Assembly: GCA_020634245.1 (NCBI GenBank) | Contig: JACKCC010000014.1 | Coordinates: forward strand, 124,001 to 188,000 | Source: Ardenticatenaceae bacterium | GTDB taxonomy: Bacteria; Chloroflexota; Anaerolineae; Promineifilales; Promineifilaceae | Length of the DNA: 64,000 nucleotides | Direction: 5' to 3' | Shown here: one piece after another, positions 8,845 through 16,062 of the stretch | Numbering within the stretch: position 1 is the stretch's first letter | Layout: every line of letters starts with the position of its first letter | Position numbers and translations under genes: made by a program | Notes under the pieces: generated by a model | What the model was told of the DNA's origin: nothing | Databases searched by the model: none | Seen by the model: only the letters and a program-made list of their open reading frames with translations

Positions 8845-9845
8845 GCGTTCACTCCAAAACCGGTTTCTTCACGGAGGTCTTCCCACCGCCAACAGGCGGA
8901 TATGCGATTGGGGCCGGTGGGCATCAATGGTGGATTTTCTTGTTTGCATTTGTCTATTGCGTAAGGGCAGCGAGGGGCAAAAGGACAATGTTTGAAGTTT
9001 TGCCGCAGGTCGGGGGGGAGGCCTTCGATGGAGGCTAAACGCTGCTGGTCTTTGGCGTCTAGTTTGGGCATGGAATGTAGGAGGCCAAGGGTGTAGGGGT
9101 GTAACGGCCGTTTATACAAATCATGCACTGCTGCCTGTTCCACGATATATCCGGCATACATCACGGCCACCTTGTCTACCATGCCGGCTACCAGGGCCAG
9201 ATCATGGGTAATCCAGATGATGGCCATTCCCAGTTTTTCCTGGAGCTGCTTTACCAATTCCACAATCTGGGCCTGGATCGTTACATCCAATGCTGTGGTT
9301 GGCTCGTCGGCAATGAGGAGGGATGGATTACAGGACAAAGCCATGGCGATCATAACGCGCTGCCGCTGACCGCCGGAGAATTGATGAGGATAATCGGATA
9401 ATCTGTCTTCCGGGTTAGGGATGCCAACCAGATCGAGCATTTCTGCGGCCCGTTTTTTGGCTTGAGACTCATCCATACCCAGGTGAAGTTTTAGGGATTC
9501 TGTTAACTGATACCCAACGGTCAATACCGGGTTTAGGGATGTCATGGGGTCTTGAAAAACCATGGCCATTTCCCGCCCCCGAATATGGCGTAGTTCTTCG
9601 TTGCTCATGTGGAGCATGTCACGGTCGTTAAACAATGCCTGCCCACTATCGACCCGCCCCGGCGGGCTGGGGATAAGCCCCATGATAGACAGAACACCGA
9701 CCGATTTACCAGAACCACTTTCACCTACAATTGCGATGGATTCCCCTTCATCTAAGGTATATGAAATACCATTAACGGCGTTGACAACGCCTTGTTCCGT
9801 ATAAAATTTGGTAACAAGATCACGGACATCGAGTAAATGGGTCAT
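8841..9845 (-). CDS. oppD: Oligopeptide ABC transporter ATPase, OppD/DppD type
   Basis: A 334-residue ATPase and the first gene of the opp operon. Walker A is GESGSGKSVG (about 40-49), the signature is FSGGQRQRV, Walker B is LLIADEPTTALD and the switch histidine is in ITHDLA. The C-terminal oligopeptide-transporter extension carries CPFAPRCPYAIDKC. GCGGAG precedes the ATG. Its end overlaps oppF by four bases. Upstream lies a 281-base spacer with candidate control sites, then the cNMP-domain histidine kinase on the same strand. The only ACGGCCGT octamer in the transporter operon is in this gene (9104). Confidence 0.93.
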   Translation of the reverse strand: MTHLLDVRDLVTKFYTEQGVVNAVNGISYTLDEGESIAIVGESGSGKSVGVLSIMGLIPSPPGRVDSGQALFNDRDMLHMSNEELRHIRGREMAMVFQDPMTSLNPVLTVGYQLTESLKLHLGMDESQAKKRAAEMLDLVGIPNPEDRLSDYPHQFSGGQRQRVMIAMALSCNPSLLIADEPTTALDVTIQAQIVELVKQLQEKLGMAIIWITHDLALVAGMVDKVAVMYAGYIVEQAAVHDLYKRPLHPYTLGLLHSMPKLDAKDQQRLASIEGLPPDLRQNFKHCPFAPRCPYAIDKCKQENPPLMPTGPNRISACWRWEDLREETGFGVNA

Positions 9846-10126
9846 AGTACTCCGCTCAAATTAAACTCTCTCTTCCAATAGATGGAACGGTTGAGGATAA
9901 CCATTCTGTTGTGTTAGCAGGGGGATTTTCCTGCAAAGCGCAAAAAATATACCTTATGCAGGGGGAATAAACAAGGTAGGATTGTGTATATCGAACTAAT
10001 CGTGTCATTAGTTAAAACAGGTTCCTAAGACTACTGTTAACTAGTTTATACGAAATACAGTATATCGTCAATTGAGAGACAAAAGGGCGTTAAAATGGGG
10101 ACAATTGGTGTTCTTTGGGGGCAAAA
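9846..10126 (-). promoter_or_regulatory. Leader and probable promoter region of the opp operon
   Basis: The spacer is AT-rich. On the minus strand TTGACG (10066-10071) and TATAAA (10045-10050) are separated by 15 bases, a suboptimal but possible sigma-70 pair. The word GTATATCG occurs at 9986 and 10061. GCAGGGGGA occurs twice as a direct repeat (9917-9925 and 9958-9966), 41 bases apart, which is close to four helical turns. These could be operator half-sites. No hairpin with a T-tract was seen. Confidence 0.35.
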
Positions 10127-11293
10127 TCAGGATGTTTGTGGCAGGTGAATCGTGAAGGTGCTGCCTTGACCGGGGGTACTGGAGACGTCGATACGGCCGT
10201 TATGCCGTTCCACAACAAACCGGGCAATAGTAAGCCCGACACCTAGACCGGGGAACAAATATTGACTACCTTCCTTTTCCAGGCGCACAAACGGTTCAAA
10301 AATACGCGACTGGTCGGCTGGCGGGATGCCTATGCCTTTATCCTGAACCGTGATGGTGATTTCATTATTGCCATTCGTCGCGGCGCGAATTGAGATGGGC
10401 AGCTGTTCCGGATTGAATTTGAACGCATTTTCCGTTAGTGCCCGCACGGCCAACGTAAGTGCTCGCCGGTCGGCATAAAGTTGGGGCAAGTTGGGGGCAA
10501 TATCCAATTTGACACCGGTTGGATTACCATTTAAGGCAGTGCGGGCATCGTTCAGAGCCTCGATTAACACGTCGGCTAAATCGACATAACTAAATTCCAT
10601 CGACGTGGGATGCATCTCATACATGAGCAGTAAATCATTTGTCAAGCCGACCATGCGCTCCACATTACGCGAAATCGATTCGATAGCCACCCGCAGCGAA
10701 TCCCCTTGAAGCGCCCCTTGCGTAATAAGCCCCAAAAAGCCGCGAACCGAAGTGAGCGGCGTGCGAATTTCATGGGAAAGCGTGGCGATAAATTTGGTGC
10801 GCAGCTCTTCTTGTTCGGCTAAATCAGCATAGGCCTGCTCCAAATCTCTATTCTTGGCATTGAGTTCACTGATTACCGCTTGATCGTTGCGCCGCAAATG
10901 GCCGACAATCTGACGCAGCAGGTTACGCAGTAAGTTGGGGTTAGCACGGGCAATGGGCATGAAATCTTTTTCATCGATGGCCAAAACGTGGCAGTCCGTT
11001 GTCGCCCGGATAGTGGCGGTGCGGGTTGTCTCGCCCAAAAAGGCCATTTCGCCGAAGTAGCTGTTGGGGCCAACGCTGTCGATTAAAATTTCATGGTCGT
11101 TGGCGTGAACAAGAATATCAGCCTGACCGGAGCCTAAAACGAACAGGATGGTTCCAGTTTCCCCTTCCAGCAAAATGTCTGTTCCGGCAGCATAACATTG
11201 GCTGTCGGCCGCCTGATTCAAAGTGGCAATGTCTTCCTCATTCAGTTCAGGAAATGCGTTATGTAGTAATGAGATCGGATCAATGTTTGTCAT
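10127..11293 (-). CDS. Histidine kinase with N-terminal cyclic-nucleotide-binding domain
   Basis: A 388-residue cytoplasmic kinase with no membrane helix. Residues about 20-140 form a cNMP-binding fold (FGEMAFLGETTRTATIRA is the phosphate-binding cassette region). A helical linker (AKNRDLEQAYADLAEQEE) leads to the HisKA domain with the H-box FIATLSHEIRTPLTSVRGF (phospho-acceptor His near 175). The ATPase domain shows N-box LTENAFKFN, G1 DKGIGIPP and G2 GLGVGLTIARFVVE. It should autophosphorylate in response to a cyclic nucleotide or related ligand; no response regulator is adjacent. The gene is upstream of the opp operon on the same strand but separated by 281 bases. An octamer is at 10193. 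Confidence 0.88.
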   Translation of the reverse strand: MTNIDPISLLHNAFPELNEEDIATLNQAADSQCYAAGTDILLEGETGTILFVLGSGQADILVHANDHEILIDSVGPNSYFGEMAFLGETTRTATIRATTDCHVLAIDEKDFMPIARANPNLLRNLLRQIVGHLRRNDQAVISELNAKNRDLEQAYADLAEQEELRTKFIATLSHEIRTPLTSVRGFLGLITQGALQGDSLRVAIESISRNVERMVGLTNDLLLMYEMHPTSMEFSYVDLADVLIEALNDARTALNGNPTGVKLDIAPNLPQLYADRRALTLAVRALTENAFKFNPEQLPISIRAATNGNNEITITVQDKGIGIPPADQSRIFEPFVRLEKEGSQYLFPGLGVGLTIARFVVERHNGRIDVSSTPGQGSTFTIHLPQTS

Positions 11294-11496
11294 GGTTGAC
11301 CTGTCGGCAATAAAAAGGATGAAGGCAGAATGATGAATGATGAAAGGTTGAAAGCCCGCTTTTTGTCCTGATAATTGCTTGATAACATGATAGCATGACA
11401 GAATAGGGCGTTGTGGAATTTTTTACGTCATGTTCACTGTGCCAGATGGCTTTTCACCCGACTTTTGTACCATTGCAGCTATCGACTTTCAGCCGG

Positions 11497-12054
11497 TCAG
11501 CCATCGACTATTTGTAGCCATTCATCGTGAAGCTGGCCGTAGAGAATCATGTCATGTCGCTGGCCGTCACGCTGGAGATGTTCCCGGTAGATCCCTTCGC
11601 GGATGAAGCCCAGGGATTCGTATAAATTGATAGCTGCCAGGTTGTAGCTGAAGACGGTCAGGCAAACGCGGTGCAGGTTGAGTTCTCGGAAAGCAAATTC
11701 GAGGGCAAGCTGCATCGCTTCACGGCCGTATCCCTTCCCTCTATTTTCCGCCTCCCCAATAGCAATGCTGACGAAGCTCGTGCCGTGCGACCACATCACC
11801 CCATCCAGTTCCAGCAGGCCGAGGAGATCGTTGGTGGATAACGGCCGTATCCCAAACAAAAACGTCGTATCCCCCTTCTGCCCTTCCTCGATGCGTTTGG
11901 CCAACTGGGCTTCCGTCTTGGGATAGGCGGGGACGGAATCGTACAGACGCAAGAAATCAGCGTCGCTCCACCATTTGGTTAAAACGGGGAGATCGGTGGG
12001 GGTAACGGCCGTTAACCCCACCCGTTCGCCGCGTAACAAATTAGATTGCAACAT
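11497..12054 (-). CDS. GNAT-family N-acetyltransferase, RimJ/RimL-like
   Basis: Starting at the ATG at 12054 gives 185 residues (MLQSNLLRGERVGLTAVTPT). This start is chosen over an upstream one at 12114 because a perfect GGAGGTGAT lies just before it. The protein has the GNAT core: a beta-strand plus acetyl-CoA pyrophosphate loop (ENRGKGYGREAMQLALEFAF) and the C-terminal signature NLAAINLYESLGFIREG. This type acetylates protein N-termini, aminoglycosides or small amines; the substrate cannot be read from the sequence. It is monocistronic. Three ACGGCCGT octamers (11722, 11841, 12005) fall inside it, unusually dense. Confidence 0.88.
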   Translation of the reverse strand: MLQSNLLRGERVGLTAVTPTDLPVLTKWWSDADFLRLYDSVPAYPKTEAQLAKRIEEGQKGDTTFLFGIRPLSTNDLLGLLELDGVMWSHGTSFVSIAIGEAENRGKGYGREAMQLALEFAFRELNLHRVCLTVFSYNLAAINLYESLGFIREGIYREHLQRDGQRHDMILYGQLHDEWLQIVDG

Positions 12055-12123
12055 TATCACCTCCAATCCTTGATATTTTAGCCTACCAAGCGTATATTTC
12101 ATCAAATCCAACACTCAATGGCA

Positions 12124-12180
12124 ATAAACTTTTTCATTAACCATTGGCAATTGACAATTTACAATTGACAATTCATCCGA
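12124..12180. repeat. AATTGACAATT word repeat upstream of the aminotransferase gene
   Basis: The spacer holds GGCAATTGACAATT followed by TACAATTGACAATT, a near-perfect tandem of a partly palindromic word. It ends just before the Shine-Dalgarno AGGAG of the next gene. TTGACA occurs twice but no matching -10 box was seen. Confidence 0.45.
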
Positions 12181-12193
12181 GGAGAAAATCCCC

Positions 12194-13339
12194 ATGACCC
12201 AATCATATCCCATAAATGATGCTCACCGCATCCAGGCCAGCCAGCTCGACGTCCCGCCGCGCCTCCTGCTTGGCCCCGGCCCCTCCAACGCCCACCCGCG
12301 CGTCCTGCAAGCCCTTAGCATGCGCCAGGTCGGCCACCTTGACCCAAAATTCATCGAACTCATGAATGAAAACCAGGAACTGCTGCGCTACGCCTGGCAG
12401 ACCGACAACCCGTTCACCATCCCCGTCAGCGGCACCGGCAGCGCGGCGATGGAAGCCAGCGTCGCCAACACCGTTGAGCCGGGCGACGTCGTCCTCGTCG
12501 GCGTCAACGGCTACTTTGGCCTGCGTCTGGTCGATATGGCCGGCCGTTACGGCGGCGACGTGCGCCAGATCGAAAAGCCCTGGGGTGACGTGTTTAGCCT
12601 CGACGACCTTCGCGCCGGATTAGAGCAGCACCGTCCGGCCATTCTGGCCCTGGTTCACGCCGAAACCTCCACCGGCGCTCGCCAGCCATTGGAAGGCGTG
12701 GCCGATTTGTGCCGCGAATTCGACTGCCTGCTGCTCATCGACAGCGTCACCAGCCTGGGCGGTGTGCCCCTCATGCTGGACGAATGGGGCGTCGATGTGG
12801 CTTACAGCGGCAGCCAGAAATGCTTGAGCTGCCCGCCCGGTATCGCCCCGCTTACCCTCGGCCCGCGCGCCGTGGAAAAGCTTAACAATCGCCAGACCAA
12901 AGTCGCCAACTGGTATCTGGACATGTCCATGCTGAGCAAATATTGGGGCAGCGAGCGTACCTATCACCACACCGCGCCTATCAACATGAACTACGCCTTG
13001 CGGGAAGCGCTGCGCCTGGTCGCCGAGGAAGGGCTGGAAGCCCGCTGGGCGCGCCATCAGGCCAACGCCGAATTGTTCTGGGAAGGGCTGGCCAAGATGG
13101 GTATTGACTGCCACGTGCCGCACGAATACCGCCTGCCCAGCCTGACCACCGTGCGCGTCCCCGCTGGCGTCGATGCCAAAGCGGTCGCCGGACGCCTGCT
13201 GCGCGAGTACAACATCGAAATCGCCGGTGGATTTGGCCCGTTGGCCGGTCAAATCTGGCGCGTCGGACTCATGGGCTTTAACAGTCGCCCAGAGAATGTG
13301 CTGCTGTTGTTGAGTGCACTGAAAGAAGTTTTGCCTTGA
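12194..13339 (+). CDS. Class V PLP-dependent aminotransferase (alanine/serine-glyoxylate type)
   Basis: A 381-residue enzyme starting 9 bases after AGGAG. The beginning LLLGPGPSNAHPRVLQALS and the SGTGSAAMEAS cofactor-binding loop are typical of alanine-glyoxylate and serine-glyoxylate aminotransferases. The Schiff-base lysine is in YSGSQKCLSCPPG (about residue 209), and HHTAPINMNYALREAL follows. It moves an amino group from alanine or serine to glyoxylate using pyridoxal phosphate. Codon use is more GC-rich than its neighbours and no octamer is present. A word-hairpin (13341-13388) follows at once, then a YbaK-family gene. Confidence 0.9.
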   Translation: MTQSYPINDAHRIQASQLDVPPRLLLGPGPSNAHPRVLQALSMRQVGHLDPKFIELMNENQELLRYAWQTDNPFTIPVSGTGSAAMEASVANTVEPGDVVLVGVNGYFGLRLVDMAGRYGGDVRQIEKPWGDVFSLDDLRAGLEQHRPAILALVHAETSTGARQPLEGVADLCREFDCLLLIDSVTSLGGVPLMLDEWGVDVAYSGSQKCLSCPPGIAPLTLGPRAVEKLNNRQTKVANWYLDMSMLSKYWGSERTYHHTAPINMNYALREALRLVAEEGLEARWARHQANAELFWEGLAKMGIDCHVPHEYRLPSLTTVRVPAGVDAKAVAGRLLREYNIEIAGGFGPLAGQIWRVGLMGFNSRPENVLLLLSALKEVLP

Positions 13340-13340
13340 T

Positions 13341-13388
13341 GATTGGAGACTGGAGATTGAATTAGTCTCCAGTCTCTAATCTCCAATC
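13341..13388. repeat. Two-tier inverted repeat of GATTGGAGA/GACTGGAGA words
   Basis: Outer arms GATTGGAG (13341-13348) and CTCCAATC (13381-13388) enclose GAGACTGGAGA with TCTCCAGTCTC. The result is a long hairpin with a small bulge, two bases after the aminotransferase stop. It lacks a T-tract. It is one of several intergenic hairpins in this window built from permuted short words. Confidence 0.65.
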
Positions 13389-13397
13389 CTTTACTCA

Positions 13398-13877
13398 ATG
13401 GACAATCCCACGCCCGTCAGCCAGGCGCTGGCCCAGATGAACATCCCCCACCGCGAATTTCGGCATCTGGGGCAGGTTCGCTCACTGGATCAGGCGGCGG
13501 CCGAACGTGGCCAGCAGCCTGAGCAAATCATTCGCTCCATCCTCTTCCGCCTGTCGGCCGACGAGTTTGTGATGGTGTTGATGGCTGGGCCGCAGCAGAT
13601 TGATTGGAAGACGCTGCGCCATTACCTGGGCGAAAAGCGGCTGACGACCGCCAGCGAAGAAGAAGTGCGCCGCATTACCGGGTATGAGCGAGGCGCGGTT
13701 GCCCCGTTTGGCCTGCCCATGCCGCTGCGTATCCTGGCTGACGAGAGTGTTTTTGTGCCGGAGGAAGTGTCACTGGGTTCCGGCGTGCGCGGTACAACTA
13801 TTATCCTATCCAGCGCCGATTTGCGTCGGGCATTGGGCGATATTGAAATGGTGAGATTGGGCAAAGATAATTCATAA
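13398..13877 (+). CDS. YbaK/EbsC-family protein (aminoacyl-tRNA editing domain), paralogue 1
   Basis: A 159-residue single-domain protein of the YbaK/ProX fold, whose members hydrolyse mischarged aminoacyl-tRNAs such as Cys-tRNA(Pro) or Ala-tRNA(Pro). Seen: the helix preceding the active site, TASEEEVRRITGYERGAVAPFGLP (Gly-Pro-Phe-Gly loop) and LGSGVRGTTIILSSADL at the end. The position that is a catalytic lysine in E. coli YbaK (IIKxxxF) is arginine here (IIRSILF), whereas the two other copies in this window keep lysine. This paralogue may therefore have altered activity. It has no clear ribosome site and directly follows a long hairpin. Confidence 0.85.
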   Translation: MDNPTPVSQALAQMNIPHREFRHLGQVRSLDQAAAERGQQPEQIIRSILFRLSADEFVMVLMAGPQQIDWKTLRHYLGEKRLTTASEEEVRRITGYERGAVAPFGLPMPLRILADESVFVPEEVSLGSGVRGTTIILSSADLRRALGDIEMVRLGKDNS

Positions 13878-13905
13878 CGGTCACAAGAAACATGGGGGAG
13901 ACAAG

Positions 13906-14101
13906 ATGAAAGAATTAAACAGTCGGCAAAAAGCATTGGCCTGGCCGTATCCGCGTCACCGGCATTTTCAGGCCGAACTGCGAAAAGCGACCACCGCCTG
14001 GTTTGCTGAACGCCATTTCCCCACTTTGAGAAAATTGCCGTACATTCTGGCCCATCGGGACAAATGGCCGGCCAATATCATTGTGTCCGAGGTTGCCGAC
14101 T
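13906..14101 (+). pseudogene. N-terminal fragment of a PD-(D/E)XK nuclease gene split by an IS
   Basis: The frame starts at an ATG preceded by GGGGGAGA and encodes 65 residues (ending NIIVSEVAD) before running into an insertion sequence that supplies a TGA. Conceptual removal of the element and one copy of the 8-bp target duplication joins base 14101 to 15292 and gives a single 318-residue frame reading ...VSEVADYIWQIQLE.... The gene is therefore a recent insertion mutant rather than a short protein. See the C-terminal fragment for function. Confidence 0.85.
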
Positions 14102-14167
14102 GATGGTCCCCCTCTTGGGTGTTGCCGGGTAAAATAACCCAATTAACACCAAACAGGAGAGGGGTCA

Positions 14168-14638
14168 ATGAATCAATTAGCCAATGTTGGCGATTTTTGT
14201 CCAAATGAAGCCTGCCCGGATTATGGTAAGCTTCAGAAAAAACAGTCAAAACAGAACATTAAAAAACATGGTTTCACGGCAACCGGCATACAGCGCTTCC
14301 AATGCCGGACTTGTGGTCAGACATTTACGGCTACGAAAGGAACGCCCTTCTACCGGCGGCGGACAGATTCCGAAGAAATCTTGGAAACCCTGGCCTTCCT
14401 AGCCGAAGGTGTTCGGATCAGCACTCTGGCTCGCGTTCAAGGCCATAAAGAAGACACCATTCTGGCGTGGCTCAAAGATGCAGCAACTCATGTCGCTGAA
14501 ATCGAATCCGTTTTGTTGGCCAACTACCAACTGGAACGGGGTCAACTGGATGCGATGTGGAGTTACGTGGCGCACAAAGGTGAAAAAAAGGCTATCCCGA
14601 GACAGAAGAACAAGGGCAGTTCTGGCGAGCGACCATGA
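14168..14638 (+). CDS. IS1-like transposase, first frame (InsA-like, zinc finger/HTH)
   Basis: A 156-residue product if no frameshift occurs. It begins with a zinc-ribbon (CPNEACPDYG ... FQCRTCGQTF) followed by a helix-turn-helix region (RISTLARVQGHKEDTILAWL), the DNA-binding half of IS1-type transposases. AGGAGAGGGG lies before the ATG. The first catalytic aspartate is in QLDAMWSYV (about residue 128), just upstream of the slippery run, so the full DDE site exists only in the fusion. Without frameshifting the C-terminus ends in a basic tail and the product is probably a regulator that binds the element ends. Confidence 0.88.
   Translation: MNQLANVGDFCPNEACPDYGKLQKKQSKQNIKKHGFTATGIQRFQCRTCGQTFTATKGTPFYRRRTDSEEILETLAFLAEGVRISTLARVQGHKEDTILAWLKDAATHVAEIESVLLANYQLERGQLDAMWSYVAHKGEKKAIPRQKNKGSSGERP
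14584..14590 (+). other. Programmed -1 ribosomal frameshift site (A AAA AAG)
   Basis: A run of seven A (14583-14589) followed by G lies in frame as GAA AAA AAG, giving the classic heptamer A AAA AAG. Slipping back one base continues as GYPETEEQGQFWRATMIDSD into the second frame, making a 367-residue fusion that contains the complete DDE catalytic set. Confidence 0.8.
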
Positions 14639-15270
14639 TTGACAGTGATACCCGGCTCCGCGTCGCCAGCGGCATTGCCAAGACCGAAACGGAAGCGTCG
14701 CAGATTGTATTCACAATGCTCAAGCAGCGGGGTCATCCTGACAAGCCGCCACCGACTATCTCCGATGGTTGGGGCGGCATCCGGGAAGCGATGGTTGAAG
14801 TGTACGGTCAAGTGCCGCCCTATTCAGGGCGTGGTCGCCCACCAACGCTTAAGCAGCCAGGCGAGGATTGGCAATATCTGCAAATGGTCAAGCAACGGGA
14901 AAACGGTCGGGTCATAGGGACTGAATTACGGGTCATTTACGGTGATGAAACGGAAGTGCTGGCCTTGTTAGGCAAGAGCACCAGTTATATTGAGCGCTCC
15001 AACTTAACCAGTCGTCATTTCAACAGCCGCTTAACCCGGAAAACATTGGCCTTTTCCAAAACCATCGCGATGCATCAGGCGGCAGCAACGCTGGAAGATG
15101 CCTACTACAATCTGGTACGGCCACACAAAACACTGCGTCAGGAGGTCGTTGCCCAAGGCCGCCGTTGGTTACCGCGAACACCGGCCATGGCCTCTGCTTT
15201 GACTGAGCATATTTGGACTGTTAAAGAACTATTTTCAAACATCCCAGTCCCCATCGTTAACAACACTTAA
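14635..15270 (+). CDS. IS1-like transposase, second frame (InsB-like catalytic part)
   Basis: The open frame reaches back to the frameshift site at 14590; the ATG at 14635 overlaps the first frame's stop but is probably not the main start. The encoded region carries the second catalytic aspartate (TISDGWGGI) and the catalytic glutamate in STSYIERSNLTSRHFNSRLTR, followed by the LVRPHKTLR end typical of DDE transposases that cut and join the element ends. It is intact, so the element may still be active. Function is expected only as the C-terminal part of the fused transposase made by -1 frameshifting. Confidence 0.87.
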   Translation: MIDSDTRLRVASGIAKTETEASQIVFTMLKQRGHPDKPPPTISDGWGGIREAMVEVYGQVPPYSGRGRPPTLKQPGEDWQYLQMVKQRENGRVIGTELRVIYGDETEVLALLGKSTSYIERSNLTSRHFNSRLTRKTLAFSKTIAMHQAAATLEDAYYNLVRPHKTLRQEVVAQGRRWLPRTPAMASALTEHIWTVKELFSNIPVPIVNNT

Positions 15271-15291
15271 CGGGGAGACTATCTGCCGACT

Positions 15292-16052
15292 ATATCTGGC
15301 AAATACAGCTTGAACGGTCGGCGCAGGGGAAAGGGTTTCCGCTGCACAAGTACATTCATCATGGGTTAAGCAGTCAGGCATTACTGTTCAATCTCATTGG
15401 CCCGCTCATCGTGGAAGATGATTTAAGCCTTTTACAGCCGCTTGTCAATTCGCCCCAAAAGGAATGGCTGACGGAACAGACTACGGCTCACTTTGAATAT
15501 GAAGACAGGGTGGTTTTCCATGAAGATTATGGGCAGCCAACTTCGATTGATCTGGTTTTGACGGATGAGCAAGGCCAGCCGCGCATTTTTATTGAGAGCA
15601 AGTTTACGGAAACGGAGTTTGGCGGATGTTCTGTTTTTGTGTCGGGGGATTGTGACGGCCGTAACCCCGCCCACGACTTCTCCCTCTGTTACCTGCACCA
15701 TATCGGCCGCCGTTACTGGGAATTGCTGGACAAATACGGTTTTCTCAATGGGCCGTTGGGCGACGAAAAAGTTTGTATCCTCACCCACCACTATCAATTT
15801 TTCCGCTGTTTACTCTTTGCGCTGGAACACAACGGCTTGTTTGTGTTGTTGAGCGATGCGCGCAGCCCGGCTTTTAATTGTGACGGGCCACAGGGACGGC
15901 GCGGCTTATGGCCTTTTTTGCTTTCGTTTGTGCCGGAAGCGTGGCAAACGAGTGTGTTGAATATGAGCCTTCAGGATGTGGTAACGGCCGTTAAACAATC
16001 CGACCGTCACCCATGGATCACCGAATTTGAAAAGAAATACGGATTAGCCTGA
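15292..16052 (+). pseudogene. C-terminal fragment of a PD-(D/E)XK nuclease, possibly PGN_0703-like restriction enzyme
   Basis: The frame is open from the end of the target duplication to the stop at 16052, with a possible restart ATG at 15411. Joined to the N-terminal fragment it makes 318 residues. The nuclease signature is visible as TSIDLVLTDEQGQPRIFIESKFTE, that is Asp followed by Glu-x-Lys on the next strand, preceded by a conserved helix. A cysteine-bearing stretch (GGCSVFVSGDCDGRNPA) follows. The overall pattern reminds me of the PGN_0703-type putative restriction endonucleases, but that assignment is from memory. Two ACGGCCGT octamers (15655, 15984) show the gene is old in this genome while the IS is not. 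Confidence 0.75.
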
Positions 16053-16062
16053 GGTTTCTTTT

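Larger units (their letters stand above)
14102..15283 (+). mobile_element. IS1-like insertion sequence with 8-bp target duplication
   Basis: A 1182-bp element with imperfect 20-bp terminal inverted repeats, GATGGTCCCCCTCTTGGGTG on the left and GATAGTCTCCCCGTTAAGTG on the right (14 of 20 identical). It is flanked by the direct repeat TGCCGACT (14094-14101 and 15284-15291). It carries two overlapping frames joined by a -1 frameshift site, the organisation of the IS1 family, whose members also duplicate 8-9 bp. It contains no ACGGCCGT octamer, unlike nearly all surrounding genes, consistent with arrival from elsewhere. It is inserted in a nuclease gene. Confidence 0.88.

Noticed and set aside
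12620..13252. 210-codon frame antisense to the aminotransferase
   Set aside because: Lies entirely within a clear enzyme gene of high GC, where antisense frames stay open by chance.
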